64,000 nt of DNA from Pyrus communis (Eukaryota; Streptophyta; Magnoliopsida; Rosales; Rosaceae). Below, piece after piece: positions 22,786 to 34,316 of this stretch. Numbering within the stretch: the stretch's first letter is position 1; every line of letters begins with the position of its first letter. The notes under the pieces were generated by a model. That model saw only the letters and a list, made by a program, of their open reading frames with translations. It was not told the origin of the DNA and did not search any database. Location: positions 64,501 to 128,500 of the forward strand of contig NC_084815.1 in NCBI RefSeq assembly GCF_963583255.1. Reading direction: 5' to 3'. The translations under genes were made by a program, and so were the position numbers.

Positions 22786-24125
22786 ATATGGAGTCCACTA
22801 GGCCATTATTTGACCAAATGGACATCAGGCTATCCAAATGTAGCCTCCCTCTTAGCATATTTTTGGTGTTGAGCTCCTCAGTTGCAATAACTGATTCAAA
22901 TTCAGCAAATAAATTTGAAACGATCCAAATATAGTTTAATTAAATTAATCATAAATTTAAAGTATAAATTTAAAATTAATAAATTATTGAGAGATTTATG
23001 TTTAGTTCCTTTTATTAGAAATGATATATAAGTATGACCTGACATTATTTATTTAAATTTTTTTTATAGGATTATAATTCTAGACAGGATTATATTTAAC
23101 CGTTTCGGTTGAAGGTGATCTTAAGTACTATACTGAAATGAAAAAAATTTAATGTATACAATATTGAATAAAAAACCTTTAAAATAATAAACTGAGAATT
23201 ACCTAAATAAAAAATTGGTACATGAGCATTTGACAGTGGATAAGCGTTATCCATTAGATTAGGTAAACTGCACGTGGAAAACTACTGGGGCTCACGATCA
23301 AGACTTTTGTAGCTGGCAATTAACCAATACTTCCTGGCCATGCTTTTTATATATACATTACCCCTTTGCTAAGTCAATTTATCAAACCAACTCAATGTGA
23401 CAACCAATGACATTTGGTTTAGGCTAGGAGTTGAAGTTGCTAAGTCAATTTATCTAACCAACTGAGACTGGGTGTTGCAGAAATGCTTGGTCAACTGTCA
23501 TAGGATAGGATAGTAATTAGTGGTGTTGGTTTCCTTTTTTGCGTTTGACATGTGATTATTTGATTTATTGTAGGTGAACAAGTTACCTAGTATTCAGGTG
23601 AGGAATGGAGGCAGGGGAAGAGCATTTAAAAAATCCAGGTTCTCCTTATTTTGCATCAGGCATGACATAAGATTTAAAGAGTTTATAATGAGCATTCGTG
23701 CATAAATACCAAAGATAAGGTTGAACAAAGCATATTTGAAGAAGAATAATTAATTTAATAGACTTGTGTAGAATCATCTTTTGGATTTTGCTCATTTTCT
23801 TGACAGACAAATTAGTATTCCTTTCTTTGCAGGTGTTCCAAAAACACTTGCATCATGTTATGACCACACCTATTTGTCCTTTTTCTTTGGCTTCATGTAT
23901 TGTGGGAGCTCCCCCAATCCAGGAAGCACTAATTAGTGGTAGGTGGTAATTTTATTCCAAGGATCCTTACCTGATTCTCTTTATAAAGATATTAGGAATC
24001 CTCCAATCACATCCGTTCATTGTACATTATACGGTAAAAAATTATTGTATATTTTTTATTTAAAATTAAATATAAACAGTACTTGACAAAAACTGGTCAA
24101 ATAATGTACGATGAATGGATGTAAT
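22786..24125. other. Intergenic, no gene recognised
   Basis: AT-rich; short open frames only. A GCTAAGTCAATTTATC(A/T)AACC phrase occurs twice (about 23367 and 23438), suggesting a small local duplication. Confidence 0.4.
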
Positions 24126-24149
24126 TGAATGATCATTAGAATCCTTACA

Positions 24150-24405
24150 AAGAGGATCCGACGAGGATCCTCTCTCTTCTTTTTTCTTTTTTTTTCCCCT
24201 CCTTATGGGGAATCATGCCGGGCTCAATTTGAAACTCACCTAATCTACCAATCCAAGTCTTTGAAATTTGATTTAACGGCTAAAGTTATTATAACTTTTA
24301 AAATGACCTTCTGTTTATAGTTGTTGGATCAAATTTTAAGGGCCCGGATTGATGGATTAGATGAATTTGGTGGAAAGGGATCCGGAGAGGATCCCTTCCC
24401 CAGTT
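24150..24405. mobile_element. GGATCC-ended MITE (copy 1)
   Basis: The ends carry AGGATCCGACGAGGATCCTC and GGGATCCGGAGAGGATCCC. Inside are inverted blocks around AAATTTGAT(T/C)TAACGG and TTGTTGGATCAAATTTTAA, with a central TTATTATAACTTTTAAAATG. Copies of the same plan lie at 25086-25290 and 29545-29745. Confidence 0.65.
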
Positions 24406-24501
24406 TGAATGATGAAAATTGTCAATGCAGAAGAAAATCTAAATAGAAAATAGTAAAAATATCAATATATATATTGGATAACGGGCTGCTAATTTTTTTT
24501 T

Positions 24502-24506
24502 AGTTC

Positions 24507-24549
<43 letters not shown>
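24502..24549. repeat. (AT)n microsatellite
   Basis: A long uninterrupted alternating AT run adjacent to a hairpin MITE. Confidence 0.9.
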
Positions 24550-24552
<3 letters not shown>

Positions 24553-24655
24553 ATACTTTCTTGACCGTTAGATTTGACTTTAATGAAATTATGTGGCCTG
24601 TGATTTAATTTCAACCACACAATTTCATTAAAGCCAATTCAACAGTCAAGAGTGT
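24553..24655. mobile_element. Hairpin MITE, about 100 bp
   Basis: ACTTTCTTGACCGTTAGATT then GACTTTAATGAAATT is mirrored by AATTTCATTAAAGCC then AATTCAACAGTCAAGAGTGT. The loop is GTGGCCTGTGATTTAATTTC. Non-coding. Confidence 0.7.
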
Positions 24656-25085
24656 TCCCCATTTAAAAAAAAAAAAAATAGAGATCCCTCTTGTTAAAGC
24701 ATCCACGCGCGTGTGTGTGTATTGGTATAAATTCTATTCTTCAAAATAATAACCTCAAAGTATGATTTAGTATAAGCATTAAGCACCCTAACTGGGGCTG
24801 CCAGTTTGGACAGGGAAAACACCGCATTAGGGAGAGAATTCTTGAAAGACGCTAGCTTAGGATTGTATTATGGATTGGGCGCATACCATAACTTTGGATG
24901 ATAAACACATTCTCTAGATTTCTCATCATAAAAAGAAAAGGGTTGGGAAGTAAGTGATATACTTGCTTGCTTGGACGCTTGGTTAGCTATGGTTGGGGCA
25001 CTTGGCTTGGAGTATGAATGAAGTAATTAATTATTGATTTGGCTGAAAACAAATATCTAAATAAGGATGTGACTTGTAAAAAAGG

Positions 25086-25290
25086 GTAAGGCCGATCATT
25101 TCCTTATAATCCATCAAATTAGGAGATCCGGATCATTAAAATTTGATCCAACATTTGAAGTTATTATAACTTTTAAAATGGATCTCTGTTTGTAACCGTT
25201 GGATCAAATTTCAATGGTACGGATTTCATGATTTGGTGGATTAGGAGGAAGGGATTCGGAGATGATCCCTTTCCGTAAAAAAGCTCTTTT
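25086..25290. mobile_element. GGATCC-type MITE (copy 2)
   Basis: Shares AAATTTGATCCAACATTTGA, GTTATTATAACTTTTAAAAT and CCGTTGGATCAAATTTCAA with the copy at 24150. The ends are more decayed (GATCATTTCC and GGAGATGATCCC). Confidence 0.65.
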
Positions 25291-25410
25291 TGAGGATTAG
25301 ACTGATCTAGAAATTAGTGATGTTGTTTGGTATCCGTAACAATTAACATACAAATTGATGATCTAGTCAAAACATTCACGAAACTCATGCACGTACACCT
25401 TAATAGGTGT

Positions 25411-25782
25411 TATGAATTAGAGTAAATTGTAACAATAGTCTTTCAATTTTAATCAAGTTAGAGCAATGGTTCCTCAATCATAAAACCATTACCATTGGTC
25501 TCTCAACTCATTAAAATGTGTAACTATGATCACTTTCATCAACTTCGTCAGAATAAGTTATATTGGAAGGACCATTGCTACAATTAAGTTAAAGTTTGAG
25601 AGACCATTGTTTCAATTGAGTTAAAGTTGATGGATAATTTCTCTGGCTTGATTAAAGTTGAGGGACCAATGGTAATTGATTTTTAATTGAAGGACCATAG
25701 CTGCACGTTTTGATGAGTTGAGAGACCAATAATAATGAATTTTTAGTTGAGAGACCATTGTTACAATTTACCCTATGAATTA
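25411..25782. mobile_element. Mutator-like MITE with perfect 9-bp target duplication
   Basis: The element spans 25420-25773 (354 bp) and is flanked by TATGAATTA at 25411-25419 and 25774-25782. Its ends are GAGTAAATTGTAACAATAGT and, in reverse complement, GGGTAAATTGTAACAATGGT. The interior consists of repeated variants of GAGAGACCATTG and TTAAAGTTGA. Non-coding. Confidence 0.85.
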
Positions 25783-26403
25783 TGAATTATGGGCTACAAG
25801 TCCTTGTCAAGGCTTTTTTTTTTTCTTCTGAAAGGTTCACTGGCTGATATGAACTACTCGATGTTACCATTATTAAAGGAATCAGTATCTGTGGGTGGAT
25901 GAATGAAATTAGATCGATTGCATGCGGGTGTTTTGATTTTGGCTGTTGATTCTTCTATGACTTATAATGCATCTATTGCACACGCATGAGTGAATGCTTT
26001 GCTTAGCTTGACACATTAATCATGTTCAAAGTCTTCAATATGAAAATAAATCAAGCTCTCCAATCAGTAATTAGGGCGGATGTGAATGCTAGCTGGCATG
26101 ATATGATAGCGTTGATTCAATCCACCTAAACCATAGAAAATAAACACATCCAACTCCAAGTCTTACTTACTACCTTGACCATCAAATTTTTTTTTCACTA
26201 TGCTACTACTTCTTGTGAAGTGTGTGTGTTGTGTGAAAGCATTTTAAGAATACAAGTGGGTATTCCAAAATCCGAACTCCAAACCTCAAACTACATGATT
26301 GGTTGCTTACATCTAAAGCAGCATCGTTTATAAGTTTGCTAGGGCTGAGTTTCAACCACATGTTAAAAATTGTAGGTTTCATTTCTAAATCTAGTTTAGT
26401 ATG

Positions 26404-26430
26404 TTGGATTGGATTGGATTGGATTGGATT
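26404..26430. repeat. (GGATT)n pentanucleotide microsatellite
   Basis: About five consecutive copies of the pentamer. Confidence 0.9.
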
Positions 26431-26568
26431 ACTACCTACCATTAGATTAAACTGGATAACTTTAATCCTATCATACAATTGGTGTTCATATACTTTTTTA
26501 GTAAACAAAATTTCACCAGCCCTAGAGGGGATATCATGTGTACCAAAGTAGATATGATGTAATTACCC

Positions 26569-27538
26569 TTAGGGTGTGTTTACGAATGGCGAATTGGACA
26601 TGGGCAATGGGAATTGCACACAATTCGAGGAATTCAAGTGTTTACTACCACCAGAGGAATGAAAATCGGGGGAAAAATGGGGTGGGACCCAGCTCATTTC
26701 TGGAATCAGACTCCGGTGTTACCCGGAGTCAGATTCTCTAATAATACTTGGTATTTGGATTCCTTGAAGGGGAGTCCTCTAGAATCAAAGTTTTGTTCCA
26801 AAATTACCCTAATTTCAAAATAGCCTTACAAACTTCATCGCCAAATCCAACAGAGATACCCATATCACTCTATTCTCTAGTCTCACCAATTTTCCTAGGA
26901 GGAGCGTCGACTTCGGCCACACCCGAACCCCAATTCTCCTCGTCGCTTGCAGAATTTAAGAACAAGAGAGACATATGAGGATGCATGTGAATCTACGAAT
27001 TCGGGAGGTGGTGGGATGGTTGTGGGGGCTAGGGATGAAGAGGATATGGATGGAAGGGAGGAGGAGTGGAGGACCTGTGAATATGGGAGGTCGTGGGAAG
27101 GCTGTGGGGGTTGGGGAAAGATAGGATTGAAGAAAGGGAAGAGATGAGGATGCTGGGACATCGGGAGGAAGGGGATGAGCTGCTGGTTTTTTTTATTTTT
27201 TTTATTTATATAAATATCACTTTAAGAAGAGCTTCTTCAATTATTTTATGAATTAATATGATATGAAATATAAATCAATTCCAATAACTTTATATGAAAA
27301 TAATTTATTTATGTAAGGGAAATATAGTAATCAACCTAGTTTTCATTCCGATTCAACTGAATAAGTAAACAACTTATATGGACTCAACATCATTCCTATT
27401 CCGATTCCAGACAGTTTTAGTAAACAACTTCAACAAGAATCTGATTCTGATTCCACCTCATTTCAATTCCTCCTTAATCCAATTCCTCATCGATCCAATT
27501 CCTCTCAATCTGATTACGGATTAGTAAACGCGCCCTTA
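26569..27538. mobile_element. PIF/Harbinger-like non-autonomous element, TSD TTA
   Basis: The element spans 26572-27535, with ends GGGTGTGTTTACGAATGGCG and, in reverse complement, GGGCGCGTTTACTAATCCG. It is flanked on both sides by TTA (26569-26571 and 27536-27538), the target duplication typical of PIF/Harbinger. Subterminal words GAATTGG, GGAATTG and GTTTACTA recur in opposite orientations. No transposase or Myb-like frame is present. Confidence 0.7.
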
Positions 27539-27644
27539 GAGTTTTGCCAACACTTAACCCTCATGTGATTGAGCATTAAATATAAAAGGGATGTTTCCCT
27601 GTAAATCATGCCAGATAGAAATGACACCTCTGCCAAACTAGCGT

Positions 27645-27848
27645 GTGCACCACGGAGTAGGATTCTCTACCCTCTTTTTTTTTCCCTCCCCTTCCCTCTC
27701 CTCCTATTTGAACGGTCACGGTTAAGCCACGTCAAAATCTTATATTAAGTTTTTTTATAGAAAGAGAAAGACAAAATAAAGAATGTGAGAGAAGGGGATG
27801 GAATGGGATGGAAAGAAGAGGGGAGAGAATCTAGTCCGTGCACCACTC
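27645..27848. mobile_element. Foldback MITE
   Basis: The left end GTGCACCACGGAGTAGGATT then CTCTACCC is matched by the reverse complement of the right end, GTGGTGCACGGACTAGATTC. The inner arms are pyrimidine-rich on the left and purine-rich on the right, so the unit folds back on itself. Confidence 0.65.
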
Positions 27849-29540
27849 CTCACGAGATGGACTCACGTAAAACAATGTGTTGGGCCACCCTACTTAATAG
27901 AGTTAAGCTGAGTGGACCAAACTGATTATAAGACAAGATCCTGTAAGATCTTCAAGATATTATGATCCCTATAGTCATATGGACTAGACATAGATCATGG
28001 TCATCAATGTTGTCAAGAGTCATCCCTATACGAGACTCTTAATTGGTGCCCCTCTCACGTTTTCCATGGTCAACCGATGTTGGCTAAATAGGCGGGATAA
28101 CGTGGGGTTCAAACCAACAACTTAGGTAGCACCACTTGTGCTCTCTTCAAGCCCATGTCTCGCTTTCTATAATGACATGCATATACCACAATGATATGTA
28201 ACTGTTTCTTAACCAAAAAGCTCATAGCTTGAGATTCATTTTTCCCACAATTAAATCTAACTTAGGCATCAGAGGGTATTTTGGCTCACACCACACTGGA
28301 GCGACAAGGTCTGAACTGTCTTTTCATTCTTGGTTACATGGACACCAGATTTATTCTATGTTTGTGTGAGGTTTGTATCCCACAACTTTCTCCATATCTC
28401 AAGCATAAAAGTAAAAAGTAAAAACAAAAAATAAAATGGTTATGGCTACTTAGTTTTACAGTTTAGTGATATTTCTCGTCACTTGTAAGTGAAAAGTTTT
28501 AGGTTCCAATCTTGGTAATAGCGATTTGCAACCAAGTTATTCTCCCACCCCTTTAGTGTAACTATATTGTTGTATAAAAAAAATAAAAATAGTTAAGCAC
28601 GATAAGTTATTATCATTTGATTTTGAAGAAAAGTTATGACCATTGAGTTATTATTAATTTAAATTACCATGATATTTCAAATTCATATTTTAAAACGACA
28701 AATAATTATTTTTATAAAAAGTGCACAATTAAATTTTTGAAGGGTTAATTATAGTACCCTTAGATAAATATAGTTTAGTATGTTTATCGTTTTTCATCCA
28801 TTTTTTTTTAAGGAAGTTTTAACGAAACGCCCACAGTACTGTTCACTTTAATGAAAAACCACATTTTTATACTAAAAAGTCAATCATGGTACTATTCACT
28901 TTACCCTTTATTTTGTCTTTATCATTAAAACTTAAAGTTTTGAAATTTTTTTTTTTTTTTTTTTAAATGCCTTCCAAAGCACTTCTATTCCTAGGCTCAG
29001 TTCAAACTCACGGCAGGCACACGCAGAAGGTGATAGCTGACAGGGATGGCCATAGATATGATATAGGAATAGTTATGTGAAGAGGTTTAAAGTAGGGGTG
29101 GCTTGAAGAATAAAAGGACGAAAAAACTGAATCGTCTATCGAATCGAAAAAAAAGCAAACCGAATATGAAGAAATTGAACCAAATCAAAATATATTGGTT
29201 CGTTTTTGGTTTTGGAAGTTTAGAAACCAAATCAAACTGAATCATATAAAATTTAAGGGTTTAGAAGTTTAGAAATTCTTTCAAAAAAAAAAAAAAAAGA
29301 AGTTTAGAAATCAAACCGAATCACGTAGCCTAATTGAAAATAATCGCAACTTCAGGTCCAATTAAATTTTAAAAGCAAGAAATCCTAACCTTTTTCAGAT
29401 TTTTTTTTAATTAACAAGTTTTCAGGTTTTATCGTAAAAAAATCAAACCAAACTGAAAAACACTCCTAACCAAATAAACAATAATTTCAGTTTGATTTTT
29501 AATTTTGATAAAAAACTGAACCGAATGAAAATCGAATCCA
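27849..29540. other. Intergenic, no gene recognised
   Basis: AT-rich with a T-run near 28945-28965 and an A-run near 29284-29299. From 29110 to 29500 short words such as AACCGAAT and AAACCAAA recur, giving a weak repetitive texture. No coding signal. Confidence 0.4.
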
Positions 29541-29544
29541 CTTA

Positions 29545-29745
29545 TAATTGGGTTTGGATCCCTTCTACCTAATCTACTAAGGCCACAAATTTGGACATTT
29601 GAAATTTGATCCAACGGCTATAAATAAGCACCCACTTTAAAATTTATAATAATTTTAACCGTTCAATCAAATTTCAAATATTCGAATTTATGGCATTGGT
29701 TAATTAAGTGGAAAGGACACGGAACGGATCCATTTCCCTTCTAAT
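29545..29745. mobile_element. GGATCC-type MITE (copy 3)
   Basis: Carries GGATCCCTTCTACCTAATCT, AAATTTGATCCAACGGCTAT, CCGTTCAATCAAATTTCAAA and GAACGGATCCATTTCCC, the same order of blocks as the copies at 24.2 and 25.1 kb. Confidence 0.65.
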
Positions 29746-30761
29746 TTAAAGCAACCTGAAACATTATAAAAAGTGAAAAAAGAATAAAGTCAAAGTGAGA
29801 TGCATTATTACGGCACAGGATGGAGACGATGGATACTGGGTTCAGCCTCAGGACAGGTCACATGAGCTTTTGCTTCTGCTTTCTATGTGGACTGTAGGAA
29901 TGAATTGGTATTTGGTAGTGGGGGAGAGCTCGTCCAAACATGGAAGGACGCGTGTTACGAATCTATTTGGAGAAGAGGAGGACTATGTCCTTAGATTGAG
30001 ATTATCCTTGGACCTTTGTCCAGCCGCCATGCATCTTCTTCTTTATTCCATTCCCCATATGTTATTATCTCGTCTCTCCCGCCTCCTCCCCTCCTCAGCC
30101 CCCGAGTCTTTCTCCCTCTTCCTTCCCTGTTAATTACGTGAAAGCATAACTTAGCTCTCAGAAAACTTGGGAAGGACAAAACTAATAATTGCTTTCCATT
30201 AGGCCATACACCGAAAGCCTTTCAGCTGGCACTCTTACATACGGTATAAACATACGGATGACGTTGTCTTCAATCAATCACGTCATGTCATGTTAGCAAA
30301 TTAAAACGTATAAAAATATGTGATAAATTTGGGAAATTATCACCCTAAAGTCTTATCCCGGTGCGTGTAATTAGTCTCTGTCAGCCATATATATTATAGT
30401 TGTTTCAGCGGAAAATGTAACTGATGATTTGTTTTTTTCTTTCTTCATCAACATCATCTGGTTCATCCCAACCTATTTCCCTAATCTCTCTTTTCCGCAT
30501 GCCGACAAATTCCCACAACCATAAAAAAGCCCTTCGTTTCGTTCTCTCCCAATAAAATTTCAAACTCTTCTTCCCTTTGTTTAATTTTCAGTTTGTTTGT
30601 TCGCTGGTTCGTTCATTTTGCGACAACTGATAACACAAGCTCCCCTCCTCCATTTTCTTTCATGTACATGCTTTCATTCCTAGCTTCTTTCTTCATCAAT
30701 ATTTGGTTCAATTTAGGTAGCTAGATCTGTTGCTAGCAAGGAAATATTTGGTTGATTGAGG
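29746..30761 (+). promoter_or_regulatory. Upstream region of the NAC gene
   Basis: About 1 kb precedes the NAC start codon. The last 250 bases (about 30480-30761) are rich in TTCTTTC/CTTCTTC pyrimidine tracts typical of plant promoters and 5' leaders. I could not fix a TATA box or transcription start. The open frames here show no known domain. Confidence 0.35.
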
Positions 30762-32184
30762 ATGAAAAACCCAGAATCTAGGCTACCACCAGGATTTAGG
30801 TTTCACCCTACAGATGAAGAGCTCATCCTTCACTACCTTATAAAGAAGGTGGCCTCCTCTCCCTTACCTGTTTCCATCATCGCTGAAGTTGATATCTACA
30901 AGTTTGATCCATGGGAATTGCCAGGTACGGCACCTACCTAATTTCCTTAACTATAAATTAATTGATTCAACTGTTTGTTTCCTGTACATATCACACATGC
31001 GTGCCTCTAAGGTATACGCACGCTAAGTTTATCAGTTGATTAATTAATATATGGTTAATTTTGTGTTCTTTCGTGCATGCTGATATCGACCATTAATTAG
31101 CCAAAGCTGCGTTTGGTGAGAAAGAATGGTACTTCTTCAGTCCAAGAGATCGCAAGTATCCGAATGGTGCGAGGCCAAACAGGGCTGCCGCATCAGGGTA
31201 TTGGAAGGCAACTGGAACAGATAAGACGATTGTGGCACCATCAGGAGGGCGGCAGAATGTTGGTGTGAAGAAAGCTCTTGTGTTCTACAAGGGGAGACCC
31301 CCCAAGGGAATCAAGACCAACTGGATCATGCATGAATACCGCCTTCCAGAAAGCCCAAATAACTACACCACCACCACCAACCACCACAGAGCCATGAAGC
31401 TCAATGATTTATCCATGAGGGTGAGCAGTTTTATTTGATCTTATGAGCATTTGATTTACAGAATCAATTGTTCAATTAAATAATCATCCACATATGTACT
31501 TCAATCATTAACTATAAATATATGAACTTTATTTTGTGACCCCAGTTGGATGATTGGGTTCTTTGTCGAATCTACAAGAAGTCGAATGTTGTGACTTCAG
31601 CAGCGGCACTGCCAAATGATCAAGACCAAGACGTTCAAGGAGAAGAAGATTTCCTCCACGATATCCTTTTACCAAGCTTGAAAAGTCCCTTTCCCATCCT
31701 TGATCACAACATGATGAGTACTAGTACTACGAGCAGTCTCAAGCCTCAGAAATCTTGTTCTTTCTCCAACTTACTAGACGCCATGGACTACTCATTACTC
31801 ACTAGTATTCTGGCGGATGGCCAGTACTATATCCCAACTGGAACTGGACTTCAATCAACTACTCCTAATAAGTTTAGTTATAGCTGTACCGGGAGTACTA
31901 GTACTGGATTAGACCCGCAACCGCTGTTCAATACCAATATCAGCAGCAACAGAAGTCATTTGTTTCAAACTCTCCCTCAGTACAACGGTTTGAACTTGCC
32001 ATCATCAGCCCCAAGCACGGAAAACCGGCTAAAGCGCCAGCATTCCATCACAGATGATCGTGGCATGTTATTATATCCATCGAAGAAAGACGTAAATTCC
32101 AATTGCAGTTTCACTAACACCGCCAATTCATTCTTGAATCAGCAATTACTTCTGAGTAATCCTCGTTTTCATTTTCAAGAATAA
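30762..32184 (+). CDS. NAC-domain transcription factor, 3 exons
   Basis: Plant-specific DNA-binding transcription factor. Exons 30762-30924, 31101-31420 and 31546-32184 give 373 residues with canonical GT-AG introns at the two positions usual for NAC genes. The ATG at 30762 precedes [20 protein letters not shown], subdomain A. Subdomains B-E follow: [18 protein letters not shown], then [17 protein letters not shown], the DNA-contacting WKATGTDK, then [20 protein letters not shown] and NWIMHEYRL, and finally [12 protein letters not shown] ending near residue 173. The remaining 200 residues are Ser/Thr/Asn/Gln-rich, the usual activation-type tail. The NAC domain resembles the NAP/NAC25 group ([16 protein letters not shown]). 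I cannot assign an orthologue, and its target pathway is unknown from sequence. Confidence 0.93.
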
Positions 32185-33150
32185 AACCATATAAAAGAAA
32201 GAAAGAAGGAAACAAAAGAAAAATTACGGAAGGTCGGACCTGCCAAACCTTGGTCAAGCCGTTTCCTATGGGTCATAAGTTCATGACAAAAGATGGCACA
32301 AATTTAATTACTGAAAGGAGTTTGATTATTTTTATATACAATCTGGCAATCTGGAATGGCATGCATGATGCATGGGAGATTGATCCTCGAAAACAATATA
32401 ATGTTAATTGACATGGGTACAATTGGCAATTCAGATTTACTGCTTGGTATGAATTATGAACATGAGAATTGATCTTGAGTTCTTTTTTCACAAGCGGAGG
32501 ATATCTTCCCAATTAATGTAATTACAATTCCCCGTCTCAATCAATATCTTTATGTAGGGTTTAGTATGTTGATTTTTGTTCAATTGGCAGATCAGATTTA
32601 GTACTTAATATGTTTGTCTTGAAAAAGTAAGGGTGCAAAAATAGTTTTTTGTTTTTAAATACAAAAACGACTCTAAAATGTATTATGTATGTTGTTTTTC
32701 AAGAATAAATTTAAAAAATAAAAAGCAAGAAGTACAATATTTAGGTTAAATTATGTAAAGCATCATACTGAACGTTCTTTATTTTTCAAGAATGATTTCC
32801 AAAAAAAATTCAAAAGCAAAAGTCACGTATAAAACAAAGTTAAAAATTCCACTACCACCTTCCACCACTACTAACACCATGACATTCTCGCCTCACCATC
32901 TCCACCATGGCCACCACACCACACGCCACCACCATCATCCCACTACCTCTCACCACCATTTGTCATCGCCACAATTTAATTAAGGGTTGTTTGGTAATCA
33001 CTTCGGTTTGAATGTTAAAAAAGTAAGACACAAGATAATGATGGTTAGGTAGGAGAGTTCCAAGTTCCAAAGTGATTGAGGCCAAGCTTATTAAGAGATG
33101 GACTACAAAATATTTTTTGAGCACAATCGATATTCTACACTAGATGGACC

Positions 33151-33181
<31 letters not shown>

Positions 33182-33580
33182 TTGTGGGGATTAGGAATGC
33201 ACGCCATGGGTTAAACAAAGGCATGTGAGATGAATTTGCAAATGACACATTGTAAGGAGGGGTTTCAAACCCCTTTCACATTTATAGTCAAACTTTTAAT
33301 AACCTGGTCTCAGTCGCTTGGACTTGAAAATCTCTTACCCAAACATAGCCTAAAGAAAATTAACACGTAATTGGATAATCATTTTGTTTTCACTTTGAAA
33401 ACAAAAACTAAAAATTGAAAATGAAAATAAAAGTTAATTACTGAAAACCTAAAAAGTGTTGTAAATTTGTGAGAATGAATGCCCTCAGTAGTGTAATTGT
33501 TGTTATGTGATATTTTCAAAAGGTCAATAGTAGAGTAATTGTTGTTGTGTGAAGTTTTCAAAAAACAGCACTCATTTCAC
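32185..33580. other. NAC 3' flank and intergenic
   Basis: Probable 3' UTR, then AT-rich sequence. Holds a CCACCA/CACCAT-rich low-complexity patch (about 32860-32970) and a 29-base A-run at 33151-33179. The AGATGAATTTGCAAATGACA and GGGGTTTCAAACCCC words at about 33225-33275 resemble decayed MITE sequence. No gene. Confidence 0.4.
33151..33179. repeat. Poly(A) run, 29 bases
   Basis: An uninterrupted A-run. It could be a retroposon tail, but no body with matching target duplications was identified, so it may be a simple repeat. Confidence 0.85.
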
Positions 33581-33589
33581 TTTTTGGTT

Positions 33590-34316
33590 TGTCACGAATG
33601 TGGCTTTATATAAAGAGCACTCCGTGTGTGATTACAATACACAGCAAAGAAAAAAAGTGAAAGCAATAATATTAGTATCCATCATTTCCTCTTTTTCCTG
33701 CAATCATTTTGTGTTATAGTTACGAAACTAAACAATGTGATATTTTGCACATTCTTCTCTCATGTACCTAGCAAAGGTTATCTCTCTAATTTTTGCCTAT
33801 TTATAACACGTTATTAGCATGACTCTTTAACCTTAACTAGTTCTCATCTCCCTTCGTTGAAAAATGCTTCCTCCAAGGATTTTACTGTTCTTCTTCCTCC
33901 TATGCCTCACCTGCTTAATGTACCCTCGCTAAGATCTGCTAGCACCATGTCTGCTCCTAGTTCTCAATATAACAATTACTTATGTTTTTTATTTCTTGTT
34001 TGGTGTAGCTCGTGACTACTAACCCAATATTTATTTATGTTAATTTTACTGCAATCAAATATGGTGCGGTACAATCGTCCATCTTGAATTGCAAATTTAA
34101 TTTTACTGCAATTTTAGGTGGTGCAATATAATCACCCACCCTGCTCTGCATATTTAAATGTTCCTACTACTTGAGTGGTGCTGTATAATCGCTCACCCTA
34201 TACTATATTGTTTCAATGAGAGTGGTGCGGTACAATTGCCCTCTTCATTAATCATGTAAATCTCGAGCTTGAAGTTGCAAGTCTTTACACATCTCATTTT
34301 TATTTCAGAAAAGAAA
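33590..34316 (+). promoter_or_regulatory. LTR-like promoter and untranslated leader of a gag element
   Basis: A TATA-like CTTTATATAAAGAG at about 33604-33617 is followed by leader sequence ending at the gag start codon (34317). Within it, TATTTATAACACGTTATTAG (about 33798-33817) resembles the region just inside the 5' LTR of plant Copia elements, but the LTR edges and primer site could not be fixed. Four copies of a GTGGTGC-N-TATAATC module occupy 34060-34245. Confidence 0.45.
34058..34245 (+). repeat. Four-copy degenerate GTGGTGC/ATAATC module
   Basis: The four modules are TGGTGCGGTACAATCGTCC, GGTGGTGCAATATAATCACC, GTGGTGCTGTATAATCGCTC and GTGGTGCGGTACAATTGCCC, spaced roughly 55-60 bp apart in the leader before the gag open frame. 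The second forms a near-perfect short stem (GGTGGTG with CACCCACC). Confidence 0.7.

Noticed and set aside
29795..30133. 112-codon + strand open frame upstream of the NAC gene
   Set aside because: No recognisable domain, no splice context, and it lies in what should be promoter sequence; probably chance.
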